A stretch of DNA of 5,281 bases from Actinomycetales bacterium (GTDB taxonomy: Bacteria > Actinomycetota > Actinomycetes > Mycobacteriales > Mycobacteriaceae), in assembly GCA_012841845.1 (NCBI GenBank), contig DUTZ01000161.1, forward strand, positions 1 to 5,281, read 5' to 3'. The number at the start of each line of letters is the position of its first letter. The stretch's first letter is position 1. Below, one piece after another: positions 1 to 5,281 of this stretch. Position numbers and translations under genes: made by a program. Below the pieces are notes generated by a model. That model ran no database searches. It was not told the origin of the DNA and saw only the letters and a list, made by a program, of their open reading frames with translations.

Positions 1-140
1 CCCGCCGCCCCGGCCGCCGCCGCCCCACGAAATCGGCGACTCCGCGGCGGTATCGGCGACCCTCACAGGGGCTGCCGATCCAGCAACGGAGTCGCCGATT
101 TCGGGGGTGAGGGGCGAGGGGCGTCGGGGCGGGGCTGGGG
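1..140. other. Non-coding region downstream of the acyl-CoA ligase
   Basis: Positions 1-26 are almost pure C/G (Pro/Ala-type codons in any frame) and 104-140 are G-rich. I could not support a gene end here: no frame shows a recognisable protein. The palindromic element at 28-103 fills most of the space. Confidence 0.5.
28..103. repeat. 76-bp palindromic element with 17-bp perfect inverted arms
   Basis: Left arm 28-44 (CGAAATCGGCGACTCCG) and right arm 87-103 are exact reverse complements. After one A/G mismatch, pairing continues for three more bases (24-26 with 105-107). The 42-bp interior is also structured: ATCGGC at 52-57 pairs with GCCGAT at 74-79, and CCCT at 60-63 pairs with AGGG at 67-70. 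The 9-mer ATCGGCGAC occurs at 32-40 and 52-60 and inverted at 91-99. The element lies just past the 3' end of the acyl-CoA ligase gene, so one role is a U-tract-free transcription terminator. It could instead be a dispersed intergenic repeat (REP or MITE-like). I see no target-site duplication. The symmetry is certain; its function is not known. Confidence 0.7.
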
Positions 141-1847
141 TCAGTCGAGCTTCTCGGCGACCTTCTTGCGCAGGACCTTGCCCATGGGGTTGGTGGGCAG
201 TTCGTCCATCTCGACGAACTCGCGGGGCACCTTGTAGCCGGTGAGCGAGGCCTTGCAGTGTGCGCGGAGGGCCTCCGGGTCGAGGGTCGCGCCGGGCTCG
301 GGCACGACCGCGGCCACGACCTGCTCGGAGCCGTCGGGCGTGCGCCGGCCGACGACCGCGCAGTCGGCCACGCCGTCGGCCCGGCGGATCACGGCCTCGA
401 CCTCGGAGGGGTACACGTTGAACCCGCCGGTGACGATCATCTCCTTGATGCGGTCCACCACGTGGAGGAAGCCGTCCTCGTCCTGGACCACCACGTCGCC
501 GGTGCGGAGCCAGCCCTGGTGGAAGGCGTCCTCGGTGGCCTGCTCGTTGTCCCAGTAGCCGGGGAACACCTGCGGGCCCTGGACGAGCAGTTCGCCGGGC
601 TCGCCGGCCGGGACGAGGCGGGACGGGTCGTCCTTGTCCACCACGCGGATGTCGGTGTCCGGGAAGGGGATGCCGATGCTGCCGGCGCGGCGCTTGGTGG
701 ACATGGGGTTGCCGACGGTGATGGGGGAGGACTCGGTCATGCCGTAGCCCTCGACCAGCAGGCCGCCGGTGGCCTTCTCCCACCTCTCGATGAGCTCGGC
801 GGGCAGGCTCATGGCGCCCGAGAGCGAGTGCCGGATCCCGTGCAGCGGGATGCCGCGCTTCTCGGCCTCGTCGAGGATCTTGGTGTAGATCGGCGGGACG
901 GCCGGGATGAACGTGGGCAGGTCCTTCTTGAGGATGGGCATGATGAGGTCCATCTCGGGCGTCGGCACGAGCTGCAGCCGCGCCCCCTCGGCGATCCCGA
1001 ACACCACGCACAGCGTCACGCCGTACGCGTGGAACATCGGCAGCGACGCCAGGAACCGCTCCTGCCCGGCCTTGAGTTCCGGCACCCACGCGCGGCCCAT
1101 CTTGGCGTTGGACACGAGGTTGGCGTGGGTGAGCATCGCGCCCTTGGGCGTGCCCGTGGTGCCCGAGGTGTAGAGGATCAGCGCCAGGTCCGAGGCCACC
1201 GGGTGCGGGTGGGAGACGGCGAGCTCGGCGCCGGACTCGAGCTCGGACCAGTCGAGGGTGCCGGGCGCGGGCCGGGACAGCTTGTTCCGCGCGGCCCGCA
1301 GCGACGGCAGGGGCAGGTACTTGAGCGCGAGGCGCTTGACGGCCGGCAGCGCGTCGAGGAGGTCCACGGCCACGATGTGCTCGATCGCGGTGCCCTCGCG
1401 GCCGGCCAGGTCCTGCACCATGGGCGCGATGGCGTTCCACGTCACCACCACCCGCGCGCCGTGGTCGACGAACGGCGCCTCGAGCTCGTCGGCGGTGTAG
1501 AGCGGGTTGTGCTCCACCACGACGGCGCCCAGGCGCAGCGCCGCGTAGAACACGACGATCCCCTGGGGGCAGTTGGGCAGCAGCACCGCCACGCGGTCGC
1601 CGTGGCCCACGCCGAGTCGGCGCAGCCCCTCGGCGACGCGGCGGACCCGGCGGCCCAGCTCGGCGTAGGTGGTGAGGCGGCCGAAGAACTCGGTGGCGGG
1701 GCGGTCGGCGTAGGTCGTGACGGCCACGTCGAACTGGTCGACCAGCGTCGTCGTCCCGTAGTCGAGCCGGGACCCGGTGCCGGGCGTGTAGTGGACCGTC
1801 CACGGCCGGTCGGCGGATTCGGGGGTGGTGCCGGCGTCTGTGGTCAT
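141..1847 (-). CDS. fadD: Long-chain fatty-acid--CoA ligase (FadD-type, ANL superfamily)
   Basis: ATP-dependent acyl-CoA synthetase that activates a fatty acid through an acyl-adenylate and transfers it to CoA, feeding beta-oxidation or lipid synthesis; expected to be cytosolic or membrane-peripheral. The 568-residue length fits the family (E. coli FadD is about 560). Visible motifs are the phosphate-binding loop [11 protein letters not shown] (226-236), GYGMTESSP (367-375, adenine-site motif), the TGD aspartate motif (449-451), the hinge and following region [20 protein letters not shown] (465-484), and the C-terminal catalytic lysine K557 in [17 protein letters not shown] (about 114-123) and the linker before residue 200 resemble E. 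coli FadD, favouring long-chain substrates; exact specificity cannot be read from sequence. The ATG at 1847 has no Shine-Dalgarno, but a TAnnnT element ends 6 nt upstream, suggesting a leaderless mRNA. The gene is divergent from gpmA with a 41-bp gap. Actinobacteria carry many fadD paralogues and I cannot assign a number. Confidence 0.93.
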   Translation of the reverse strand: MTTDAGTTPESADRPWTVHYTPGTGSRLDYGTTTLVDQFDVAVTTYADRPATEFFGRLTTYAELGRRVRRVAEGLRRLGVGHGDRVAVLLPNCPQGIVVFYAALRLGAVVVEHNPLYTADELEAPFVDHGARVVVTWNAIAPMVQDLAGREGTAIEHIVAVDLLDALPAVKRLALKYLPLPSLRAARNKLSRPAPGTLDWSELESGAELAVSHPHPVASDLALILYTSGTTGTPKGAMLTHANLVSNAKMGRAWVPELKAGQERFLASLPMFHAYGVTLCVVFGIAEGARLQLVPTPEMDLIMPILKKDLPTFIPAVPPIYTKILDEAEKRGIPLHGIRHSLSGAMSLPAELIERWEKATGGLLVEGYGMTESSPITVGNPMSTKRRAGSIGIPFPDTDIRVVDKDDPSRLVPAGEPGELLVQGPQVFPGYWDNEQATEDAFHQGWLRTGDVVVQDEDGFLHVVDRIKEMIVTGGFNVYPSEVEAVIRRADGVADCAVVGRRTPDGSEQVVAAVVPEPGATLDPEALRAHCKASLTGYKVPREFVEMDELPTNPMGKVLRKKVAEKLD

Positions 1848-1853
1848 GTCTGC

Positions 1854-1859
1854 ACCGTA
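1854..1859 (-). promoter_or_regulatory. Putative -10 element of the fadD gene, leaderless
   Basis: On the minus strand the sequence reads TACGGT, then six bases (GCAGAC, 1853-1848), then the ATG at 1847. TAnnnT is the usual actinobacterial -10 consensus. A 6-7 nt gap would put transcription start on the A of the start codon, and no ribosome binding site is present. No good -35 is visible; the -35 position (1877-1882) is occupied by the opposing gpmA -10. Confidence 0.5.
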
Positions 1860-1876
1860 CGTGGTGGACGTGGGGC

Positions 1877-1882
1877 CATAAT
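1877..1882 (+). promoter_or_regulatory. Putative -10 element of gpmA, leaderless
   Basis: CATAAT matches TATAAT at five of six positions, including the key A2 and T6. It is followed by six bases (GGGTTT, 1883-1888) and then the gpmA ATG at 1889. There is no Shine-Dalgarno, so a leaderless transcript starting at the initiation codon is the simplest reading. The -35 position (about 1854-1859) shows no consensus and coincides with the opposing fadD -10. Confidence 0.6.
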
Positions 1883-1888
1883 GGGTTT

Positions 1889-2641
1889 ATGGCTTACGGA
1901 ACCCTTATTCTCCTGCGTCACGGTCAGTCCGAGTGGAACGCGTCCAACCAGTTCACCGGTTGGGTCGACGTCGACCTCACCGACAAGGGTCGCGAGGAGG
2001 CGGTCCGCGGCGGCGAGCTCCTGCTCGAGGCCGGCATCCTCCCCGACATCCTCTACACGTCGCTACTGCGCCGGGCCATCACCACGGCCAACATCTCGCT
2101 CAACGCCTGCGACCGCCACTGGGTGCCGGTCGTGCGCCACTGGAAGCTCAACGAGCGCCACTACGGCAAGCTCCAGGGCCTCAACAAGGCGGAGATCAAG
2201 GAGCAGTTCGGCGAGGACCAGTTCATGCAGTGGCGCCGCAGCTACGACACGCCGCCGCCGGCGATCGACCCGGACAACGAGTACTCGCAGTCCCACGACG
2301 TCCGCTATGCCGACCTGCCGGAGGTCCCGCTGACGGAGTGTCTCAAGGACGTCGTGGACCGGTTCATCCCGTACTACACCGCCGAGATCGCCCCGCGGCT
2401 CGCGGCGGGCGAGACGGTCATGGTGGCCGCGCACGGCAACTCGCTGCGCGCGCTGGTCAAGCACCTCGACGAGATCTCCGACGAGGACATCGCCGGCCTC
2501 AACATCCCCACCGGGATCCCGCTGGTCTACACCTTCGACGAGACCGGCGCCGTGACCAACCCGGGCGGGACGTACCTCGATCCGGAGGCCGCGGCCGCCG
2601 GCGCCGCCGCGGTGGCCGCCCAGGGCACCCAGGGCCACTGA
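1889..2641 (+). CDS. gpmA: 2,3-bisphosphoglycerate-dependent phosphoglycerate mutase
   Basis: Interconverts 3-phosphoglycerate and 2-phosphoglycerate in glycolysis and gluconeogenesis (cytosolic, EC 5.4.2.11 type). The 250-residue protein has the full histidine-phosphatase-superfamily signature: [10 protein letters not shown] with the phospho-accepting H11, [13 protein letters not shown] (22-34), SLLRRAITT with R61-R62, [11 protein letters not shown] containing E89, the RRSYDTPPP segment (116-124) typical of dPGM, and [14 protein letters not shown] with the second catalytic histidine H182. [10 protein letters not shown] and [18 protein letters not shown] near the C-terminus match mycobacterial Gpm1. 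The ATG at 1889 is chosen because it places the RHG motif at the usual distance from the N-terminus and because a CATAAT -10 lies 6 nt upstream. gpmA immediately upstream of senX3-regX3 is the mycobacterial gene order. A hairpin terminator at 2752-2796 separates it from senX3, so the two are probably separate transcription units. Confidence 0.97.
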   Translation: MAYGTLILLRHGQSEWNASNQFTGWVDVDLTDKGREEAVRGGELLLEAGILPDILYTSLLRRAITTANISLNACDRHWVPVVRHWKLNERHYGKLQGLNKAEIKEQFGEDQFMQWRRSYDTPPPAIDPDNEYSQSHDVRYADLPEVPLTECLKDVVDRFIPYYTAEIAPRLAAGETVMVAAHGNSLRALVKHLDEISDEDIAGLNIPTGIPLVYTFDETGAVTNPGGTYLDPEAAAAGAAAVAAQGTQGH

Positions 2642-2671
2642 GCGCCGGGAGCCGCCGGCCACCCCGCGGCC

Positions 2672-2704
2672 GCCGGACACGCCGGCATCTGCCGGACACG
2701 CCGG
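2672..2704. repeat. 14-bp tandem direct repeat (19-bp period)
   Basis: GCCGGACACGCCGG occurs at 2672-2685 and again at 2691-2704, separated by CATCT. The copies are identical. They lie 30 bp after the gpmA stop and just before a (CG)5 run at 2711-2720. Each copy is itself a partly palindromic GCCGG/CCGG unit. This could be an operator or a simple local duplication in a GC-rich spacer; no known factor is recognised. Confidence 0.6.
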
Positions 2705-2726
2705 GGGCGCCGCGCGCGCGACCTGA

Positions 2727-2759
2727 GGTGACATCCGGATGAACGGCCCGTGAACCCCT
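2727..2759 (+). promoter_or_regulatory. Candidate RegX3/PhoP-type box: three 11-bp direct repeats
   Basis: Three units, GGTGACA, GATGAAC and CGTGAAC, begin at 2727, 2738 and 2749, so the TGA(A/C) cores at 2729, 2740 and 2751 are exactly 11 bp apart. The consensus GGTGAAC is the reverse complement of GTTCACC, the 7-bp core of the 11-bp direct-repeat PHO boxes bound by OmpR-family phosphate regulators in actinobacteria. Regulators of this family bind such tandem sites as dimers, one helical turn per unit. The site precedes senX3-regX3, so autoregulation by RegX3 is the likely role. The third unit overlaps the left arm of the gpmA terminator. The spacing is directly seen; the binding is inferred. 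Confidence 0.65.
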
Positions 2760-2796
2760 GTCCACCTGCGGATATTCCGCGGGGGGACAGGGGTTC
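2752..2796 (+). terminator. Hairpin terminator downstream of gpmA
   Basis: GAACCCCTGTCC (2752-2763) and GGACAGGGGTTC (2785-2796) form a perfect 12-bp stem. After an A/G mismatch the interior continues with CC/GG, a T-G wobble and GCGGA (2768-2772) with TCCGC (2776-2780) around a TAT loop, giving about 20 pairs in total. It is followed by TTC-rich sequence (to about 2806) with no clean T run, typical of actinobacterial intrinsic terminators. It ends gpmA transcription before senX3, although partial read-through is possible. The left arm is shared with the third repeat of the candidate RegX3 box. Confidence 0.8.
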
Positions 2797-2825
2797 TCCG
2801 TTGTTCCCTCCCCGATGCCGCACCG

Positions 2826-2831
2826 TAGTAT
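2826..2831 (+). promoter_or_regulatory. Putative senX3 -10 element, leaderless, fixes GTG start
   Basis: TAGTAT fits the actinobacterial TAnnnT -10. Seven bases later is GTG at 2839, so transcription would begin on or next to that codon. A weak -35-like TTGTTC lies at 2801-2806 (19-bp spacer). This argues that GTG 2839, not ATG 2815, is the true start, because 2815 lies upstream of the -10. Confidence 0.6.
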
Positions 2832-2838
2832 CAGGCTC

Positions 2839-4062
2839 GTGCAGGTCAGTCTCGCGCTCGCGCTCGCGGCGGTCACCGCGGTGGTGGGGTTCGTCGTGGG
2901 TGGCTTCGTCGTCCCCGCGATGCGGGCCCGGCGGGAGCGCAGGATGGCCGAGCAGGCCGGCCCGAGCCGCCTCGAGGTCCTGCGCGGGGTGTACGAGCAG
3001 TCGCCGTACGCGCTCGCCGTGGTGGACCGGCACCAGGACGTCGTCCTCTACAACCGTCGCGCCTCGGACCTGGGGATCGTCGACGACCGGCTCCTCGTCG
3101 AGCCGGTGTGGAACGCCGCCGAGACGACCTTCACCGACGGCGACCCCTCGACGTTCAACCTGCCCGCCAAGACCACCGTGGGTCGGCGCCGCATCCCGTC
3201 GGTGAGCGGCCGCAGCGAGATCCTCGCCGGGCACGAGGGCCAGTTCGTCGTGGTCTTTGCCGACGACGACTCCGAGCACCGCCGCATGGAGGCCGCCCGC
3301 CGCGACTTCGTGGCCAACGTCTCCCACGAGCTCAAGACGCCGGTCGGGGCCATGGCCGTGCTCGCCGAGGCGCTCGTGGAGTCCAAGGACGACCCCGACT
3401 CGGTCGAGTACTTCGGCGGCCGCGTCGTGAGCGAGGCGCACCGGCTCGGCAAGATGGTCGCCGAGCTCATCGAGCTCTCCCGCCTGCAGGGCGCGGAGCG
3501 GATCCGCGACCCCGAGCCCGTGGACGTCGACGAGGTCGTCGACGAGGCCGTCCGGCGGTCGGGCGGCGTGGCCGAGGCGGCCGGGATCGAGATCATCACC
3601 GACGCCGACTCCGGCCTCGAGGTGCTGGGGGACCGGATGCTGCTCGTCACCGCCGTCACCAACCTCATCTCCAACGCCGTCAACTACTCGCCCGAGCGGA
3701 CCCCGGTGTCGGTGTCCCGGGCCGTCGACGGCGAGATGGTCTCGATCCGGGTCACCGACCGCGGCATCGGCATCGCCCCCGAGCACCAGGCCCGCGTCTT
3801 CGAGCGGTTCTTCCGCGTGGACAAGGCCCGGTCGCGCGCGACCGGCGGCACCGGGCTCGGCCTCGCGATCGTCAAACACGTCGCGCAGAACCACAACGGC
3901 GTCGTCACACTGTGGAGCCGACCCGGCACCGGGTCGACCTTCACCCTCGAACTCCCGGCCCACAGCGAGCCGGGTGACGTGGGGGCGCCGCCCCCCGTCG
4001 AATCGGTGGCCGGACACGAACTGGCAGAGAACGTCATACAACGAGAGGACCAGGTGTCGTGA
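2839..4062 (+). CDS. senX3: Sensor histidine kinase SenX3
   Basis: Membrane-anchored kinase of the SenX3-RegX3 system, which phosphorylates RegX3 when phosphate is scarce (M. tuberculosis model, where the Pst/PhoU system signals to it). From GTG 2839 the protein is 407 residues (Mtb SenX3 is about 410). It has one N-terminal hydrophobic segment (about 3-27) followed by a basic stretch (RARRERR), with no extracytoplasmic sensor domain visible. A PAS-like region spans about 42-142 (SPYALAVVDRHQDVVLYN). The H-box is FVANVSHELKTPVG with phospho-accepting H163. The N-box is NLISNAVNYSP (275-285), followed by DRGIGI (307-312), FERFF (321-325) and GGTGLGL (336-342), a complete catalytic ATPase domain. 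An in-frame ATG at 2815 would add eight residues, but it lies upstream of the TAGTAT -10 and lacks a ribosome site; the Mtb N-terminus also aligns with the shorter form. The stop overlaps the regX3 start by 4 bp. Confidence 0.95.
   Translation: MQVSLALALAAVTAVVGFVVGGFVVPAMRARRERRMAEQAGPSRLEVLRGVYEQSPYALAVVDRHQDVVLYNRRASDLGIVDDRLLVEPVWNAAETTFTDGDPSTFNLPAKTTVGRRRIPSVSGRSEILAGHEGQFVVVFADDDSEHRRMEAARRDFVANVSHELKTPVGAMAVLAEALVESKDDPDSVEYFGGRVVSEAHRLGKMVAELIELSRLQGAERIRDPEPVDVDEVVDEAVRRSGGVAEAAGIEIITDADSGLEVLGDRMLLVTAVTNLISNAVNYSPERTPVSVSRAVDGEMVSIRVTDRGIGIAPEHQARVFERFFRVDKARSRATGGTGLGLAIVKHVAQNHNGVVTLWSRPGTGSTFTLELPAHSEPGDVGAPPPVESVAGHELAENVIQREDQVS
4043..4049 (+). promoter_or_regulatory. Weak ribosome binding site for regX3
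   Basis: GAGAGGA, inside the 3' end of senX3, is a partial Shine-Dalgarno 9 nt before the GTG at 4059. It supports that start over the in-frame GTG at 4068. Together with the GTGA overlap it suggests translational coupling. Confidence 0.45.
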
Positions 4063-4748
4063 CCAGGGTGTTGATCGTGGAGGACGAGGAGTCGCTGGCC
4101 GACCCGTTGGCGTTCCTCCTCCGCAAGGAGGGGTTCGAGGTCACCGTGGCCGGTGACGGGCCCACAGCACTCGAGCGCTTCGAGGCCGAGGGCGCCGACA
4201 TCGTGCTGCTCGACCTCATGCTCCCGGGGATGTCGGGAACCGACGTGTGCAAGCGGCTGAGGGTCTCCTCGAGTGTGCCGGTGATCATGGTGACGGCGAG
4301 GGACAGCGAGATCGACAAGGTGGTCGGGCTGGAGCTGGGCGCCGACGACTACGTGACCAAGCCGTACTCGGCGCGCGAACTCATCGCCCGCATCCGCGCC
4401 GTCCTCCGGCGCGGCGCCGACAAGGAGGCCGAGCAGGTCGACGAGATCGGCGTGCTCGAGTCCGGGCCCGTGCGGATGGACGTCGAGCGCCACACCGTCA
4501 CCGTCCGCGGCGAGGTGGTGACGCTGCCGCTCAAGGAGTTCGACCTGCTCGAGTACCTGCTGCGCAACTCCGGCCGGGTGCTCACGCGCGGGCAGCTCAT
4601 CGACCGCGTGTGGGGATCGGACTACGTGGGCGACACCAAGACGCTCGACGTGCACGTCAAGCGGCTGCGCTCCAAGGTCGAGCAGGACCCGGGCAAGCCG
4701 GTGCACCTGGTGACCGTCCGCGGGTTGGGCTACAAGTTCGAGGAGTGA
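4059..4748 (+). CDS. regX3: Phosphate-responsive response regulator RegX3
   Basis: OmpR/PhoB-family transcription factor, partner of SenX3, controlling phosphate-scavenging genes and usually its own operon. 229 residues. The receiver domain (1-about 120) has the acidic pocket E8-D9-E10, phospho-acceptor D52 in VLLDLMLPGMSG, T79 in MVTARD, Y98, and K101 in DDYVTKPYSARELIARIRAVLRR. The winged-helix DNA-binding domain (about 130-229) includes LPLKEFDLLEYLLRN, RVLTRGQLIDRVWG, the recognition helix TKTLDVHVKRLRSKVE, and the wing VRGLGYKFEE. Sequence is near-identical in many stretches to Mtb RegX3 as I recall it. The GTG at 4059 overlaps the senX3 stop (GTGA), so the two genes form one operon with probable translational coupling. 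In M. tuberculosis this junction contains MIRU repeats; here there are none. Residue 1 is Met by initiation. Confidence 0.97.
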   Translation: MTRVLIVEDEESLADPLAFLLRKEGFEVTVAGDGPTALERFEAEGADIVLLDLMLPGMSGTDVCKRLRVSSSVPVIMVTARDSEIDKVVGLELGADDYVTKPYSARELIARIRAVLRRGADKEAEQVDEIGVLESGPVRMDVERHTVTVRGEVVTLPLKEFDLLEYLLRNSGRVLTRGQLIDRVWGSDYVGDTKTLDVHVKRLRSKVEQDPGKPVHLVTVRGLGYKFEE

Positions 4749-4770
4749 CCGGCCCGGCCGGCGCCGGTCA
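4746..4770. terminator. Bidirectional stem-loop spanning both stop codons
   Basis: TGACCGGC (4746-4753) and GCCGGTCA (4763-4770) form a perfect 8-bp inverted repeat around a 9-nt loop. The outer TGA is the regX3 stop, and the TCA on the other side is the stop of the convergent gene read on the minus strand. The convergent genes are only 19 bp apart, so a shared two-way terminator is likely. There is no T tract on either side. Confidence 0.6.
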
Positions 4771-5281
4771 GGCGCGCTCGGTGGCGGGGTGCACGGCCAC
4801 GATCCCGAGCTGCTCGCGCCGGCGGCACGCGGCCGCGAGCACCTCGTAGGCCTCGGCGCCGAGCAGCGCGATCAGCTCGTCGCGCAGCGAGACGTACACC
4901 GGCTCCGCGCCGACGTGCGCCTCGGGCGAGCCCGTGCAGTACCAGTCCAGGTCCAGGCCGCCGGGGCCCCAACCGCGGCGGTCGTACTCGCCGATCCGCG
5001 TGTGCAGCACCTCGACCTCGTCGGCGCGGGTCTCCCACTCCTGGGTGCGGCGGATGGGCAGCTGCCAGCACACGTCGGGCTTGGCCTCGACGAGCGTCCG
5101 CCCCGTCCGGCCCGCCATGTGGTGCAGCGCGCAGCCGGAGCCGGCCGGGAAGCCGGGGTCGTTGAAGAAGACGCAACGGCCGTTGTGGCGCCGCGTGCGC
5201 AGGGCGGGCTCGGGCTCGCCGTCGTCGCCCGTCAGCTCGTCTTCTTCGAGCCACGGCTCCAGGTCGGGCTCCCCGCCGCCC
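4768..5281 (-). CDS. Conserved hypothetical cysteine-containing protein, 5' end outside window
   Basis: The frame is open from the window edge (first full codon 5278-5280) to a TGA at 4768-4770, giving about 170 C-terminal residues. Reading inward from the edge: an acidic segment ([19 protein letters not shown]), then [27 protein letters not shown], then [28 protein letters not shown], and a helical C-terminus. The four cysteines (codons at 5173, 5131, 5068 and 4936) with CALH and KPDxC spacing resemble metal- or iron-sulfur-binding proteins of the YkgJ/DUF3109 kind. From memory it also resembles Rv0495c, an uncharacterised M. tuberculosis protein encoded near regX3. The ATG at 5118 is unlikely to be the start because the cysteine motif lies upstream of it. 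Function is unknown. It converges on regX3 and shares a stem-loop with it. Confidence 0.8.
   Translation of the reverse strand, partial: GGGEPDLEPWLEEDELTGDDGEPEPALRTRRHNGRCVFFNDPGFPAGSGCALHHMAGRTGRTLVEAKPDVCWQLPIRRTQEWETRADEVEVLHTRIGEYDRRGWGPGGLDLDWYCTGSPEAHVGAEPVYVSLRDELIALLGAEAYEVLAAACRRREQLGIVAVHPATERA

Noticed and set aside
1..140. Possible Pro/Ala-rich C-terminal end of an upstream plus-strand gene
   Set aside because: Frames stay open only because of GC richness; the one clear stop (TGA at 108-110) follows an Arg-rich nonsense translation through the palindrome.
258..2333. Very long plus-strand open frame (691 codons) antisense to fadD and running into gpmA
   Set aside because: Low-complexity Gly/Val/His/Arg-rich translation with no domain; it covers two well-supported genes in other frames. 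This is a typical high-GC shadow frame.
2711..2720. (CG)5 run as a Z-DNA or regulatory element
   Set aside because: Only 10 bp in a very GC-rich spacer; not distinguishable from composition.
2527..4041. 504-codon minus-strand open frame antisense to senX3
   Set aside because: Composition is Asp/His/Val/Leu-rich with no recognisable motif, and it spans the regulatory spacer and the terminator. It mirrors senX3 codon structure.
3684..4706. 340-codon minus-strand open frame antisense to regX3
   Set aside because: Shadow of regX3 and the senX3 3' end; no motif, no promoter or ribosome site.
5116..5118. ATG as the start of the minus-strand hypothetical gene
   Set aside because: The frame stays open upstream to the window edge and encodes the first two cysteines of an apparently conserved motif, so the gene is truncated by the window rather than starting here.
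1..5281. CRISPR array, tRNA/rRNA, insertion sequence, phage or toxin-antitoxin genes
   Set aside because: No regularly spaced long repeats, cloverleaf-like sequence, transposase motifs or small paired genes were seen; coding space is fully used by core genes.

Overview
The window is a high-GC (roughly 70% by eye) chromosomal segment from an actinobacterium, most likely of the order Mycobacteriales. The main evidence is the run gpmA-senX3-regX3. This is the same order as M. tuberculosis gpm1-senX3-regX3 (Rv0489-Rv0491), and the RegX3 and GpmA proteins closely match my memory of the mycobacterial ones. A divergent acyl-CoA ligase upstream of gpmA, and a gapless senX3/regX3 junction without MIRU repeats, argue against Mycobacterium itself. 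A relative such as Dietzia, Gordonia, Rhodococcus or Corynebacterium is possible, but I cannot fix the genus.

Layout: 1-140 is non-coding and holds a 76-bp palindromic element with 17-bp inverted arms. 141-1847 (minus) is a complete long-chain fatty-acid-CoA ligase. 1848-1888 is a 41-bp divergent promoter region in which both genes appear to be leaderless. 1889-2641 (plus) is phosphoglycerate mutase. 2642-2838 is a dense regulatory spacer containing a 14-bp tandem repeat, three 11-bp-spaced GTGAAC-type repeats resembling a RegX3/PhoP box, a strong hairpin terminator and a leaderless senX3 promoter. 2839-4062 is senX3 and 4059-4748 is regX3, overlapping by 4 bp. A stem-loop spanning both stop codons separates regX3 from a convergent, 5'-truncated, cysteine-containing conserved hypothetical gene (4768 to beyond 5281, minus).

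How the genes work together: SenX3 (membrane histidine kinase) and RegX3 (OmpR-family regulator) form the phosphate-starvation two-component system of mycobacteria and relatives. The repeats upstream of senX3 suggest autoregulation. GpmA is central glycolysis/gluconeogenesis, and the ligase activates fatty acids to acyl-CoA. The shared 41-bp promoter region could link these two carbon routes, but that is inference.

The coding content is ordinary core genome and I see no previously undescribed multi-gene system. The interesting material is regulatory: mirrored leaderless promoters, a RegX3-like box interleaved with a terminator, and a terminator built from two stop codons.
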